A DNA stretch of 64,000 nt from DASYLJ01 sp964432595 (GCA_964432595.1 CAYSOF010000001.1:186001-250000); one strand, 5' to 3'; positions 45,737 to 59,823 are shown, counted from the stretch's first letter. Numbers and translations are program-made. Notes: generated by a model from the sequence alone, not told the origin.

Positions 45737-46031
45737 AGGAGAGTCGATGCGCTCCCGGCTTCGCGATGACGACCAGGTCGGCAGCTCGCGGAAGGGAGAG
45801 ACGATGCTGCCGGAAGACCTCGCGCACGAACCGCTTCACGCGGTTCCGCACGACGGCATTCCCCACCCGGGAGCTGACGGTCACCCCAAGCCGGGAATGG
45901 TCGCCGGCGCTCGGCCGGCTGATCACCACGAAGCTCTCACTGTGACGCCGTCTTCCGTCACGTTGGAGGCTCAGGAACTCCCGCCGTCGGCGGATGCGCG
46001 CCGACTTCGGGTACGATCGCGAGCCGTCCAC
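45681..46031 (-). CDS. rnpA: Ribonuclease P protein component
   Basis: A 116-residue RnpA with GTG start: RIRRRREFLSLQRDGRRRHSESFVVISRPS and the signature RVGNAVVRNRVKRFVREVFRQH. It assists the RNase P RNA in tRNA 5' maturation. Placed 3 bases after rpmH, the near-universal order. Confidence 0.94.
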   Translation of the reverse strand: MDGSRSYPKSARIRRRREFLSLQRDGRRRHSESFVVISRPSAGDHSRLGVTVSSRVGNAVVRNRVKRFVREVFRQHRLSLPRAADLVVIAKPGAHRLSYAQAATELARTLELVPGR

Positions 46032-46034
46032 GGC

Positions 46035-46193
46035 TCAGCCCGGCTGCTTCGGAGGGATGGACACCGTGAGGCGCTTACGCCCCTTGGCGCGGCGCCGCTT
46101 GAGCACCTGACGCCCGGTCGGCGATGCCATACGAGCCCGGAAGCCGTGGGTCCGCTTCCGGCGTCGATTGCTGGGCTGATAGGTCCGCTTCAT
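46035..46193 (-). CDS. rpmH: 50S ribosomal protein L34
   Basis: A 52-residue protein, [21 protein letters not shown] at the start and [12 protein letters not shown] before a nonstandard 8-residue C-terminal tail (SIPPKQPG); canonical L34 is 44-47 residues. ATG at 46193. It stands at the head of the rpmH-rnpA-yidD-yidC-jag cluster that marks many bacterial origins. Confidence 0.96.
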   Translation of the reverse strand: MKRTYQPSNRRRKRTHGFRARMASPTGRQVLKRRRAKGRKRLTVSIPPKQPG

Positions 46194-46244
46194 TGGAAAC
46201 GGCACTCCACATCATGGGCCGTGGGGAAAGTCAACGTTGGCGCC

Positions 46245-47249
46245 TCACTCGTGCTCCTGACGTAGGGGACGGGTCATCAGATCGGTGACCGCCTGGCGGG
46301 GGGGCTTCCCGTGGTGGAGGACCCGGTCCATCTGCTCGGTGATGGGCATCTCGACGCCCACGCTCGCGGCAAGCGCCAGCACGGACACGGTGTTGCGCAC
46401 CCCTTCCGCAACCTCGCGCATGCTCGCGACGATGGCGCCGAGCTTCTCGCCTTGTCCGAGTCGGATCCCCACCGTCCGGTTCCTCGACAGATCGCCCGTG
46501 CACGTCAGCACCAGGTCGCCGAGGCACGAGAGGCCGTAGAGTGTCTGGCGCTCGGCTCCGAGCCGCATCCCCAGCCGGGTGATCTCGGCCAGCCCACGGG
46601 TGATCAGTGCCGCGCGCGAGTTGTAGCCGAAGCCGAGACCGTCGCTCACGCCTGCCGCGATCGCGATGACGTTCTTCACCGCACCCCCAACCTCGACGCC
46701 GATGAGGTCCGTGCCCGTGTAGACCCGGAACGTCGGCCCGTTGAACAGCTGCTGCAGCTCCTCCGCAACGGCCAACGTCGACGACGCCGCAGTGACCGCC
46801 GTGGGCAGGCCGCGGCCGACCTCACGCGCGAAGCTCGGCCCCGAGAGCGCGGCGACGCGCGCCCCGACCACGGTGCCGAGCGTCTCGTCGAGGATCGCCG
46901 ACATCGTCATTCCGGTGTCCTGCTCGATGCCCTTCGAGGTGGTGACCACCATCGGCCGGCCGACGAGCAGCGGCCGCACCCGCTCGGCGACGGAGCGCAG
47001 CGCGTGCGACGGACACGCGAACAGCACGACATCGGCCCCGCCGCACGACGACGCGAGGTCGCTGCTCGCTTCGAGACACTTCGGGAACGTCACGCCCGGA
47101 TGCAGCGGATGCTCGCCCGTCGTCCGGATGCTCTGCACGAGATCCGGGTTCCTGGCCCAGAGGACGACGCGGCGGCCGAGAGCCGCCAGATGCAGCGCCA
47201 GAGCCGTGCCCCAGCTTCCGCCGCCGAGAACCGTGACCGTCGGCGCCAT
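46245..47249 (-). CDS. gpsA: Glycerol-3-phosphate dehydrogenase [NAD(P)+]
   Basis: A 334-residue GpsA: VTVLGGGSWGTALALHLAALGRRV Rossmann motif, VTTSKGIEQDTGMTMSAIL, SGPSFAREVGRGLPTAV, active-site Lys in GAVKNVIAIAAGVSDGLGFGYNSRAALITRG, and NRTVGIRLGQG. It reduces dihydroxyacetone phosphate to sn-glycerol 3-phosphate for phospholipid synthesis. Lies between gyrA (72-base gap) and rpmH, an uncommon position for this gene. Confidence 0.96.
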   Translation of the reverse strand: MAPTVTVLGGGSWGTALALHLAALGRRVVLWARNPDLVQSIRTTGEHPLHPGVTFPKCLEASSDLASSCGGADVVLFACPSHALRSVAERVRPLLVGRPMVVTTSKGIEQDTGMTMSAILDETLGTVVGARVAALSGPSFAREVGRGLPTAVTAASSTLAVAEELQQLFNGPTFRVYTGTDLIGVEVGGAVKNVIAIAAGVSDGLGFGYNSRAALITRGLAEITRLGMRLGAERQTLYGLSCLGDLVLTCTGDLSRNRTVGIRLGQGEKLGAIVASMREVAEGVRNTVSVLALAASVGVEMPITEQMDRVLHHGKPPRQAVTDLMTRPLRQEHE

Positions 47250-47303
47250 AGCCGCGGCGACCGTGCCTCAGGTGCACGACGCCGCGCAAGATGCTCCGCC
47301 GGC

Positions 47304-47319
47304 GGTTCGACGTCGAACC
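47304..47319. repeat. 16-bp palindrome GGTTCGACGTCGAACC, copy 2
   Basis: Perfect palindrome (18 bp with the flanking C/G) two bases past the gyrA stop codon on the minus strand and 55 bases upstream of the gpsA start. Identical in its 16-bp core to 34479-34494. Confidence 0.7.
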
Positions 47320-47321
47320 GA

Positions 47322-49826
<2,505 letters not shown>

Positions 49827-49849
49827 CGGACCTCGGGATCAGGACGTCG

Positions 49850-52347
<2,498 letters not shown>

Positions 52348-52387
52348 CTGTCCGATGGGGTGGTGGAGAGCGTCCGTCAGGGCGCGC

Positions 52388-53503
52388 TCAGAGCCGCATC
52401 GGCATCAAGACGTAGGTGTACGTCGGGTCCTGCGAGCCGCGGATCAGACCGGGACCCACCTCGTCGGTGAGGCCGATCTCGATGGTGTCGCCCGAGGCGT
52501 GCGCATTGAGGACGTCGAGCAGGTAGCGGCCGTTGAACCCGATGGTCATCGGGTCGCCAGCATACGAGGCCTCGATGTCCTCGCTGGCCTCGCCGAGGTC
52601 CGGATTGCTCGCCGAGAGCTCGAGCGTGCCCTTCTCGAGGTGGAGCTTCACACCGTGCGAGCGTTCGCTCGCCAGCAGCGAGGTGCGTCGCAACGCCGCG
52701 AGGAAATCGTCGCGGTTGACGACGGCCTTCACCCGAGGCTCGCCCGGGATGACCTGGCGATAGTCGGGGAACTCACCTTCGACGAGCCGCATGAAGAACG
52801 AGACCGTCGGTGTGTGTACGCGGACGTCCTTGTCGGCGACGACCAGCGTCAGCTCGGCCTCGCCCGTCTCGTCGAGGAGCTTGCGGACCTCGACGAGGCC
52901 CTTGCGCGGCATGATCACACCGCGGGGCAGCTTCGCCTCGGCCAACGAGCGGTCGATCAGCGCCAGGCGGTGGCCGTCGGTGGCGACCATGCGCAGGACG
53001 CCGTTCTCGCCCGACTCGACGTACACGCCCGACAGGTTGAAGCGGGTTTCGTCGGTCGACACCGCGAACAAGGTGCGATCGATCATCTCGCGGAGCGTGC
53101 CTGCGGCGATGCGAATCGGCACACCACCCGCGGCGCCGGGCCCGAACGGCAGCTCCGGGAACTCCTTCGGCTCGAGGCTGACGACCTTGAAGCGCGAACG
53201 GCCGGCGACCACGTCGACCCACCCCGCGCCGGTCGACTTCAGTGTGAGCTCTTCGGCGGTCACTTCGCGCGCGATCTCGTAGAGCTTGCGCGCGTTCACC
53301 GTCACCGTGCCCTTCTTCTTCGTCTGCGCCGCGACCTGCGCGCGCAGACCGACCTCCATGTCGGTGGCGATCAGCGCGACGCCCGCTTCGGCCGGCTCGA
53401 TGAGGACATGGGTCAGGATCGGTTGCGGCGTCCTGCGCTCCACCACGCCCTGGACCAGGTAGAGCCCGCTCACCAGGTCCTCTCGCTTGACCGTGACCTC
53501 CAT
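52388..53503 (-). CDS. dnaN: DNA polymerase III sliding clamp (beta subunit)
   Basis: A 371-residue clamp: [54 protein letters not shown], the middle domain with [32 protein letters not shown], and the C-terminal ending [14 protein letters not shown] dimer encircles DNA and tethers the polymerase. Downstream of dnaA with a 180-base gap that I interpret as part of the origin. Confidence 0.97.
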   Translation of the reverse strand: MEVTVKREDLVSGLYLVQGVVERRTPQPILTHVLIEPAEAGVALIATDMEVGLRAQVAAQTKKKGTVTVNARKLYEIAREVTAEELTLKSTGAGWVDVVAGRSRFKVVSLEPKEFPELPFGPGAAGGVPIRIAAGTLREMIDRTLFAVSTDETRFNLSGVYVESGENGVLRMVATDGHRLALIDRSLAEAKLPRGVIMPRKGLVEVRKLLDETGEAELTLVVADKDVRVHTPTVSFFMRLVEGEFPDYRQVIPGEPRVKAVVNRDDFLAALRRTSLLASERSHGVKLHLEKGTLELSASNPDLGEASEDIEASYAGDPMTIGFNGRYLLDVLNAHASGDTIEIGLTDEVGPGLIRGSQDPTYTYVLMPMRL

Positions 53504-53683
53504 GCAGCACCTCAGAGCAGCTGGGTTCTCCCCGTTATCCCCGGCACCGAGTACTTCGGTGCTTTGTCTTGATACAGGATCTCGTCGTCGCAGTAGGGCC
53601 TGTGGATCCTGTGGACAAGTCGCCGGGTCCAGGAAATCCCTAGAGGATCACCGTCGGGTTGTCCACAGTGATGACGCGGTTGT
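53504..53683. other. Candidate replication origin (dnaA-dnaN intergenic region)
   Basis: This 180-base gap contains DnaA-box-like 9-mers: TGTGGATCC (53601-53609, two mismatches on the reverse strand), TGTGGACAA (53610-53618, reverse complement of TTGTCCACA, one mismatch to TTATCCACA) and TTGTCCACA (53659-53667). It also has GTTATCCCC near 53534 and a 7-bp hairpin (53544-53562). Its composition is lower in G+C than the genes around it. Gene direction diverges around this point and dnaA flanks it. Confidence 0.6.
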
Positions 53684-55051
53684 TCATGAGGTCTGGTGAT
53701 GACGTATGCGTTGCTCCAGCCGATCGACCGCAGCTTGGAAAGCGACGTCGTCTTTCAACCGTTTCTCGGTCGCCTCGACGGCGTGGAAGACGGTCGAGTG
53801 ATCGCGGTCGAACATCTCGCCGATGCGCGGCAGCGACGTGCCGAGCAGCCGCCGACAGAGGTACATCGCTACCTGCCGCGGCCCCGCGATGTGCCGGCTG
53901 CGACGTCGCGAGCGCAGGTCGCTCTGCTTCAGCGCGAAGTGCTCGCAGACCGCCGCGGTGATCGCGTCGAACGTGACGGTCGTCGCCGGCTTCTCGGCGC
54001 GCAGCGTCTCCAGCACCTCACGCGCGTAGTCGACGGTGATCGCCGTGCGGTGCAGCGACGCATGCGCGCCCAGGCGCGTGAGCGATCCCTCGAGCTCCCG
54101 GACGTTCGCGGCGAAGTGCTCGGCCAGGTACAGCGCGACGTCGCGCCCGAGCGGGATGCCGTCCAGCTCGGCTTTCCGCTCGACGATCGCCACGCGGGTC
54201 TCGACGTCGGGCGGCTGGATGTCGGCGATCAGGCCCCACTCGAAGCGGTTCCGTAGCCGCTCCTCGAGGTCGGGGATGTCCTTCGGGACCTTGTCCGACG
54301 TGAGGACGATCTGCCGATGCTTCTCGTGCAGGCTGTTGAACGTGTGGAAGAACTCTTCCTGCGTCCGCTCGCGGCCCGAGAGCAGCTGCACGTCGTCCAG
54401 GATCAGCAGGTCGACGTGCCGGAACCGCTTCTTGAACTCCTCCATGCGGTCCTTGCGCAGGCTGGCGATGAGCTCTGTCATGAACGTGTCCGACGAGAGG
54501 TAGGCGACGCCGGCGTCGGGACGCTTGCCGAGGACGTGGTGACCGATGGCGTTCACGAGGTGCGTCTTGCCGAGCCCGACGCCGCCGTAGACGAACAGCG
54601 GGTTGTAGTGGTCCCCGGGCTGCCCGGCGACCGCACGGCAGGCGGCGTGCGCGAACTGGTTCGACGCGCCGACGACGAACGTCTCGAACGTGTAGCGGGC
54701 GTTCAGCGAGGCCTTCGCCGCGAGCGCCTTCTTGTCGAGCGTCCGCGGGACGGCGTTCGGGAACAGCTCGCCCTGCTCGCGGCTCGAGACCTGCAGCACG
54801 ATCTGCCGCGGCCCGATGAGCTCCGCCACCGTCTCGCGGATCGCGTCGACGTAGGTGTCGTTGACGCACACCATGACCAGTCGATTCGGCGCCTCGAGGC
54901 GCAGCTCGTTCTGCGTGAGGCCCAGCGGTCGGAGCGGACGGATCAGGTCGGCGACGTCGGCCGGACCTATGCGGCTCCCGAGACGCTCGACGATCGCCCG
55001 CCAGACGGCGTCCGGATTGCCCGATGACGAACTACGCACACCCTTATCCAC
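53684..55051 (-). CDS. dnaA: Chromosomal replication initiator protein DnaA
   Basis: A 455-residue DnaA: domain III with [26 protein letters not shown] (Walker A), [30 protein letters not shown] (Walker B), and a DNA-binding domain with [49 protein letters not shown] at 55051 gives [10 protein letters not shown]; a second GTG (codon 5) could be used. A perfect DnaA box overlaps the start codon, pointing to autoregulation. Read away from hemL. Confidence 0.97.
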   Translation of the reverse strand: MDKGVRSSSSGNPDAVWRAIVERLGSRIGPADVADLIRPLRPLGLTQNELRLEAPNRLVMVCVNDTYVDAIRETVAELIGPRQIVLQVSSREQGELFPNAVPRTLDKKALAAKASLNARYTFETFVVGASNQFAHAACRAVAGQPGDHYNPLFVYGGVGLGKTHLVNAIGHHVLGKRPDAGVAYLSSDTFMTELIASLRKDRMEEFKKRFRHVDLLILDDVQLLSGRERTQEEFFHTFNSLHEKHRQIVLTSDKVPKDIPDLEERLRNRFEWGLIADIQPPDVETRVAIVERKAELDGIPLGRDVALYLAEHFAANVRELEGSLTRLGAHASLHRTAITVDYAREVLETLRAEKPATTVTFDAITAAVCEHFALKQSDLRSRRRSRHIAGPRQVAMYLCRRLLGTSLPRIGEMFDRDHSTVFHAVEATEKRLKDDVAFQAAVDRLEQRIRHHQTS

Positions 55052-55052
55052 A
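55044..55052 (+). promoter_or_regulatory. Consensus DnaA box TTATCCACA at the dnaA start
   Basis: A perfect nine-base match to the consensus DnaA box, overlapping the GTG start codon of dnaA. Binding here could repress dnaA or be part of the origin. Confidence 0.75.
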
Positions 55053-55169
55053 GCTGTCGAAGACTCCCGTCGCGTGGTTCGCGATCGTTCAGTTAGGTCA
55101 TCGGCGGCGCCGTCCGCAAGGAGAATTGCTCGCCTCCGGAACGCGTGTTACCGCTGCCGCCAACGACTC

Positions 55170-56459
55170 ATGGGACAGACGTCGGAGAAGCTCTTCAAGG
55201 AAGCCCGCGCGGTCATTCCGGGTGGCGTGAACAGCCCCGTTCGCTCGTGGCGCGCCGTCGGCGGATCGCCGATCTTCATCCAACGGGGCCGCGGTGCGCA
55301 CGTCGTCGACGCCGACGGAAGGAGCTACCTCGACTTCGTCGGCTCGTGGGGCCCGCTGGTGCTCGGTCACGCGCATCCCGACGTCGTCCACGCCGTCGCG
55401 GAGCGTGCGAAGGCGGGGACCAGCTTCGGCGCGCCGACCGCGCTCGAGATCGAAATGGCCCGCATGATCGTGTCGGCGGTCCCGTCGATCGACGAGGTGC
55501 GGCTGGTCAGCTCGGGCACCGAGGCGACGATGAGCGCGCTCCGTCTGGCACGGGCCGCCACCGGGCGCCGTTGCATCGTCAAGTTCACGGGCTGCTACCA
55601 CGGGCACGTCGACTCGTTGCTCATCAAGGCGGGCTCGGGCGCGCTGACGCTCGGCGTCCCCGACAGCCCGGGCGTTCCGCCGGAGATCGCGGCGCTCACC
55701 ATCAGCGCCGAGTTCAACGACGTCGACGGCATCCGGGAGCTGCTACGGAGCCGCGGCGCCGACATCGCGGCGGTGATCGTCGAGCCCGTCGTCGGCAACA
55801 TGGGCGTCGTCCCACCGCGCGACGGGTTCCTCGAGACGCTCCGCGAGGAGACGTCACGCGCCGGATCGCTCCTCATCTTCGACGAGGTGATGACGGGATT
55901 CCGCCTGGCGTGGGGAGGTGCCCAGGAGCGGTTCGGCATCGAACCGGACCTGACGTGCCTCGGGAAGATCGTCGGCGGTGGGATGCCGCTGGCCGCCTTC
56001 GGCGGCCGTCGTGACCTGATGGAGCAGATCGCGCCGGCCGGACCCGTCTACCAGGCGGGAACGCTGTCCGGGAATCCGATCAGCGTTGCCGCCGGTCTGG
56101 CGACGTTGAAAGCGCTCGAGCGGGAGCCGGCGTCGTACCGGCGTCTCGAGCAGCTGGGCGCCGGCGCCGAGACCGTGCTGCGCGAGGCGCTGGCGGCGAC
56201 GGGCGTCCGGGGATGCGTCAATCGGGTCGGCTCCATGATCACGTTGTTTCTCGGCGTCGACGAGGTGCACGACTTCACGACTGCCACCAAGTCCGACACC
56301 GAGGCGTTCGGCCGGTTCTTCCGGCGGATGCTCGACGAGGGCATGTACCTGCCCCCGTCCCAGTTCGAGGCCATGTTCATCTCGCTCGCCCATGGCGACG
56401 CGGACATCGACCGGCTGGGCATCGCGGCCCGTGCCGCCCTGGCCGGCGGAGGCGCGTGA
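55170..56459 (+). CDS. hemL: Glutamate-1-semialdehyde 2,1-aminomutase
   Basis: A 429-residue PLP enzyme of the C5 heme pathway: [55 protein letters not shown], and the PLP-lysine motif [17 protein letters not shown]. It isomerises glutamate-1-semialdehyde to 5-aminolevulinate. ATG at 55170. The first rightward gene from the origin; its stop overlaps the next GTG start. Confidence 0.97.
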   Translation: MGQTSEKLFKEARAVIPGGVNSPVRSWRAVGGSPIFIQRGRGAHVVDADGRSYLDFVGSWGPLVLGHAHPDVVHAVAERAKAGTSFGAPTALEIEMARMIVSAVPSIDEVRLVSSGTEATMSALRLARAATGRRCIVKFTGCYHGHVDSLLIKAGSGALTLGVPDSPGVPPEIAALTISAEFNDVDGIRELLRSRGADIAAVIVEPVVGNMGVVPPRDGFLETLREETSRAGSLLIFDEVMTGFRLAWGGAQERFGIEPDLTCLGKIVGGGMPLAAFGGRRDLMEQIAPAGPVYQAGTLSGNPISVAAGLATLKALEREPASYRRLEQLGAGAETVLREALAATGVRGCVNRVGSMITLFLGVDEVHDFTTATKSDTEAFGRFFRRMLDEGMYLPPSQFEAMFISLAHGDADIDRLGIAARAALAGGGA

Positions 56460-56686
56460 CCCCGCCGCGGCCCCTGATCCGCTACGCGCGCGGGGGCGCG
56501 ATCGCCTTCGAGTTCACGGGAACGATCGCTGCGGGGGCCTTCGTCGGCTGGTGGATCGACGGGAAGTACGGCACGACGCCCTGGGCCATGACCGGGCTGA
56601 CGGTGGTCGCCGTGGTCGGGGGGTTCATCCGGCTGATCCAGATGCTGCGCCGGTTCGAGCGCATGGACCGTGGCGCCCAGCGCTAG
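56456..56686 (+). CDS. AtpZ/AtpI-like ATP synthase-associated membrane protein
   Basis: A 76-residue protein with two membrane helices: [52 protein letters not shown]. The G-x-x-D-x-K-x-G turn fits the AtpZ family, thought to help assemble the c-ring or carry Mg2+/Ca2+. GTG at 56456 overlaps the hemL stop (GTGA). Next gene overlaps it by 17 bases. Confidence 0.8.
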   Translation: MTPPRPLIRYARGGAIAFEFTGTIAAGAFVGWWIDGKYGTTPWAMTGLTVVAVVGGFIRLIQMLRRFERMDRGAQR

Positions 56687-57020
56687 CCGCGTCCAGGCTC
56701 GTCACTGGGCGCTGGTCGCGCTCGCCGCCCTCGTCGCCTTCTTCGTATGGCGACCGGCCGTGTACGGTGTGCTCCTCGGCGGGGGCGCGATCGGGCTGTC
56801 GACCTTCCTCTATGCCGTCTGGTTCGGAATCGCGATGCGTAGAGGCAGTCCGCGCCTTGCTATCGGGATTCTGTTTGTTAAACTCGCGGCCTTCCTGGGG
56901 CTCGGGTGGCTCGTGTTCTCTTCGGGAGAGTACAGACCGGATCCAATGGGCTTCGCACTGGGAGTGAGCTGTCTACCGACCGCAGCGGTCTGGGAAGCGG
57001 TCCGTACACGGAAAGAGTAG
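56670..57020 (+). CDS. ATP synthase protein I-like membrane protein
   Basis: A 116-residue, four-helix protein (ALVALAALVAFFVWRPAVYGVLLGGGAIGLSTFLYAVWFGIAM, RLAIGILFVKLAAFLGLGWLVF) resembling AtpI, which is usually encoded directly before atpB. GTG start at 56670, 17 bases inside the previous gene. The stop is adjacent to the atpB ATG, supporting an atpI-like role. Confidence 0.75.
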   Translation: MAPSASRVQARHWALVALAALVAFFVWRPAVYGVLLGGGAIGLSTFLYAVWFGIAMRRGSPRLAIGILFVKLAAFLGLGWLVFSSGEYRPDPMGFALGVSCLPTAAVWEAVRTRKE

Positions 57021-57716
57021 ATGGGACACCACGCATTCACCTGGCTCTCCGCGATTCCCGGCGTGAACAGCATTCCCGAGAATGCCGCCACGGCGATCCT
57101 CGTCACGCTCCTCCTGCTGCTCTTCGCGTTCCGGATGCGGCCGAAGCTGGCCGACACCGAGCGTGCCATCCAGCCCGAAGACGGCGTCACCGGACGGAAC
57201 TTCGCCGAGGTCTTCGTCGAAGGCATCTCCGGTCTCGCCGAAGGCGTGATCGGACATCACTACAAGCAGTACGTACCGCTCCTCGCGACGTTCTTCATCT
57301 TCATCCTGGTGTCGAACCTGCTGGGCCTCGTACCCGGGTTCATCCCGCCTACGTCCAGCTTCAGTACGACGTTGGCCCTCGGTGTCGTCTCGTTCATCGC
57401 GTACAACGCTTACGGCGTGAAGGCGCACGGGCCGGGGTACTTCAAGCACTTCCTCGGGCCAGTGATGTTCATCGCGCCGCTGATGCTCTTCATCGAGCTG
57501 TTCAGCCACGCGTTCCGGCCCATCTCGCTCGGCATCCGTCTGTTCGCCAACCTGTTCGCCGACCACGAGGTCGTCACCATCTTCACCGACCTCACCAAGG
57601 TGGGCGTCCCGGTCATGTTCTACGTGCTGGGGGCGTTCGTCAGCGTCGTGCAGGCCTTCGTCTTCACCATGCTGAGCGCGATCTACATCGCGTTGTCCGT
57701 CAGTCACGATCATTAG
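57021..57716 (+). CDS. atpB: ATP synthase F0 subunit a
   Basis: A 231-residue membrane subunit: SLGIRLFANLFADHEVVTIFTDLTKVGVP holds the essential proton-path Arg; TTSSFSTTLALGVVSFIAYNAYGVKAHGPGYFKHFLGP and FVSVVQAFVFTMLSAIYIALSVSHDH are typical. It forms the two half-channels to the c-ring. atpE follows after 81 bases. These F0 genes are about 17 kb from the rest of the ATP synthase genes, across the origin. Confidence 0.95.
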   Translation: MGHHAFTWLSAIPGVNSIPENAATAILVTLLLLLFAFRMRPKLADTERAIQPEDGVTGRNFAEVFVEGISGLAEGVIGHHYKQYVPLLATFFIFILVSNLLGLVPGFIPPTSSFSTTLALGVVSFIAYNAYGVKAHGPGYFKHFLGPVMFIAPLMLFIELFSHAFRPISLGIRLFANLFADHEVVTIFTDLTKVGVPVMFYVLGAFVSVVQAFVFTMLSAIYIALSVSHDH

Positions 57717-57797
57717 CCAACGTCTTGGTGCTCGTCCCGGTGGGAGTGGAAGAAGAAGAGGAGAGGACGGGAAACACGGGCCCATGAAAGGGGAAAC

Positions 57798-58133
57798 ATG
57801 AAGGTTCTCGGTACGGTTCTCGGTGTGCTCGTCGGCCTGATGGTGCTGGCGAGCCCCGCCCTGGCGCAGGATCACGGCGCTGCGGGTGGTGGCATGGAGA
57901 TGGGCCTGATCGCCCTCGCCGCTGGCCTCGGCCTCGGCATCGCGGCGTTCGGCGCTGCCATCGCGCAGGGCCGGGCGACGGCCGCGGCCATGGAGTCGAT
58001 CGGTCGCAACCCCAACTCGGCCGACCGCATCTTCACGCCGCTGATCGTCGGTTTGGCGCTCATGGAAGCGCTCGCACTGTACGCACTGGTGGTCGCGTTC
58101 ACTCTCGCGGGAAAGATCCCCGGGGTCGGATGA
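57798..58133 (+). CDS. atpE: ATP synthase F0 subunit c with N-terminal signal peptide
   Basis: A 111-residue subunit c: a signal-like N-terminus (MKVLGTVLGVLVGLMVLASPALA-Q) precedes the helical hairpin EMGLIALAAGLGLGIAAFGAAIAQGRATAAAMESIGRNPNSADRIFTPLIVGLALMEALALYALVVAF. The ion-binding Glu is in ALMEALALY. A Gln is present in helix 1 (AIAQG), but the Ser/Thr after Glu seen in Na+-type rings are Ala/Leu, suggesting H+. The signal peptide is unusual but known in some groups. SD AAAGGGG precedes the ATG. Confidence 0.93.
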   Translation: MKVLGTVLGVLVGLMVLASPALAQDHGAAGGGMEMGLIALAAGLGLGIAAFGAAIAQGRATAAAMESIGRNPNSADRIFTPLIVGLALMEALALYALVVAFTLAGKIPGVG

Positions 58134-58140
58134 GCTGTAC

Positions 58141-58183
58141 CGCGCGCCGGCCGGAGTTCCGAGCCGCCTCCGGCCGGCGCGCG
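58141..58183. terminator. 16-bp perfect hairpin after atpE
   Basis: An uninterrupted 16-bp stem (left arm CGCGCGCCGGCCGGAG, right arm its exact complement) with an 11-base loop, 7 bases downstream of the atpE stop. It has no T-run. It could end the atp transcript or protect its 3' end. The next gene starts 70 bases later. Confidence 0.55.
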
Positions 58184-58253
58184 CGAGTATCGGCGGATGG
58201 CGGCGGGCTCCGTGATCGACCGGTGACTCCTTTGGGTTGGGCGGAGGTGGGTT

Positions 58254-59120
58254 ATGTGGTGGAACGTGCCTGAGGCGCACGACGGCGACGCAGGCGACGG
58301 CAAGGTCCGGTCGCTGACGGTCGCCGGAACGATGCAGCGGCGGCAGCGGACGGTATTGACCATGCTGCCGCTCTCGTCGGTGCAACCGAATCCCGAGCAA
58401 CCGCGGAAGTACTTCGCGGAGGAGAAGCTCGCGGAGCTCGCGGCGTCGATCAAGACGCGCGGGCTGCTGCAGCCGATCGTGGTCCGTCGGATCGCAGGCG
58501 GAATCTACGAGCTGCTCGCGGGCGAACGGCGCTATCGCGCCGCGACGCTCGCCGGGGTCGAACGACTGCCGGCGTTGATCCGCGAGGGAGACGATCCGCT
58601 CGAGATCGCGCTCATCGAAAACGTCCAGCGCGAAGACCTGGCGCCGCTGGAAGAGGCGGAGGCGCTGGCACTCCTGATCGAACGCCACGGATACAGCCAT
58701 CGCGAGGTGGCCGAGCTGCTCGGGAAGAGCCGCCCGTACGTATCCAACACGCTGTCGATCAATCGTCTGCCCGAGCCGGTGAAGGCGGACCTCCACCGCG
58801 ACGGCAAGGCGGTGTCCCGCGAGCTGCTCATGGGGATAGCCCGCCAGGAAGACCCGACTGCGGCGCTTGCCCTGTGGAAGCGGTTGCAGCTCGACGTGAT
58901 GTCGGTGCGGCAGTTCCGCGAGGAGCAGACCGGCGTCCCGGTCGAACGACCGGCCGCCCGTGAGGCGATGCTGGCCGCACGGCGCCTGAATCGCGTGCTG
59001 CGTCGGATGCAGCACGATACGACCATGTCCGACCAGGAGCGCGAGACGCTTGCCCAGATGTTGCGGCGGACGCAGCGACTGGTGCAGCGGCAACTCGCAG
59101 CGCTCACGCCGTCTCGCTGA
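58254..59120 (+). CDS. ParB/Noc-type DNA-binding protein (second homologue)
   Basis: A 288-residue ParB-family protein: MLPLSSVQPNPEQPRKYFAEEKLAELAASIKTRGLLQPIVVRR, CTP-site LLAGERRYRAATLAG, ENVQREDLAPLEEAEALALLIERHGYSHREVAELLGKSRPYVSNTLSINRLP, and a helical C-terminus. It lacks the MRKALGRGL motif that activates ParA, so it is likely Noc-like or an accessory ParB. No ParA partner is next to it; it lies between atpE and the uncharacterised family copy. Confidence 0.85.
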   Translation: MWWNVPEAHDGDAGDGKVRSLTVAGTMQRRQRTVLTMLPLSSVQPNPEQPRKYFAEEKLAELAASIKTRGLLQPIVVRRIAGGIYELLAGERRYRAATLAGVERLPALIREGDDPLEIALIENVQREDLAPLEEAEALALLIERHGYSHREVAELLGKSRPYVSNTLSINRLPEPVKADLHRDGKAVSRELLMGIARQEDPTAALALWKRLQLDVMSVRQFREEQTGVPVERPAAREAMLAARRLNRVLRRMQHDTTMSDQERETLAQMLRRTQRLVQRQLAALTPSR

Positions 59121-59267
59121 TTCGCTCTGTGGCGCTTTGCCACGGGGTCCGGTGGTGTTTCGTTACGGGCGTTTCACGCCCGGGGGACTCGTCGCCCACC
59201 GCACCCGCGAAAAGTCGAGACAAGTTTCACGACTCTCCATGGCACGGACCTGGCATACGCGTCCGGC

Positions 59268-59732
59268 ATGGAGAATCGTGCAGAGGCGGATCGAAGCGTG
59301 GGGATCCGGAACGGTGGTGGCGTCGAGCTCGAGCCCGAGGCCGTTCTTCCCTCACAGTTCTTCTCTCGCATCCAGATCGATGCGTCGCTCCAGCCGGAGA
59401 AGCGGCTGATGCTGGCGGTGCTCGAGGACGCGGTCGGCACCTTCCAGAAGTACGTAGGTGCCCGTGAGCGTGCCGCCCAGCGCCTGTTCTCGGATGTCGA
59501 AGAGTGGTTCGGATCGGACGACCAGGAGTGGCCGTTCTCGTTCGGGAACATCTGCAACGCGCTCGGTCTCGACGTCGCCTACATGCGGCGCGGACTGCGC
59601 ACTTGGCAGGAGCGCCAGCAGACCGCGATTCGCGTCGACGGCGCCAAGGTCGTTCGCTTCCCGTTCCGTCGCGTGAACGGTTCGCGCCACGCCATCACGG
59701 GTCGCGCTGCGGGGCTGCGACGGTCGGCCTGA
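59268..59732 (+). CDS. Uncharacterised protein, paralogue of 14903-15328
   Basis: A 154-residue protein: an N-terminal variable 30 residues, then VLPSQFFSRIQIDASLQPEKRLMLAVLEDAVGTFQKYVGARERAAQRLF and WPFSFGNICNALGLDVAYMRRGLRTWQERQ, aligning with the paralogue at 14903-15328. The final part is basic (VRFPFRRVNGSRHAITGRAAGLRRSA). Helical, soluble, no known domain; a nucleic-acid-binding role is only a guess. Sequences around the ATG can form a stem-loop (59235-59273), and there is no Shine-Dalgarno sequence. Confidence 0.65.
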   Translation: MENRAEADRSVGIRNGGGVELEPEAVLPSQFFSRIQIDASLQPEKRLMLAVLEDAVGTFQKYVGARERAAQRLFSDVEEWFGSDDQEWPFSFGNICNALGLDVAYMRRGLRTWQERQQTAIRVDGAKVVRFPFRRVNGSRHAITGRAAGLRRSA

Positions 59733-59766
59733 TACTTTACCCCTCAGGCGGTTTCCTGCGATAAGG

Positions 59767-59788
59767 TCATGCCTCGCGCGAGGCATGA
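59767..59788. repeat. 22-bp perfect palindrome upstream of purM
   Basis: The left half TCATGCCTCGC is followed at once by its exact complement. It is 35 bases past the stop of the uncharacterised gene and 95 bases before purM; with no loop it may be a protein-binding site as easily as a hairpin. The rest of 59733-59883 carries no gene I can see. Confidence 0.55.
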
Positions 59789-59823
59789 TGAAGGACGCCC
59801 ACCCCCCCTTGTCCCCTATCGCG

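Noticed and set aside
53544..53562. 7-bp hairpin followed by TTTGTCTT in the dnaA-dnaN gap, as an intrinsic terminator
   Set aside because: It would act on the plus strand, where no transcribed gene precedes it; kept only as part of the origin region.
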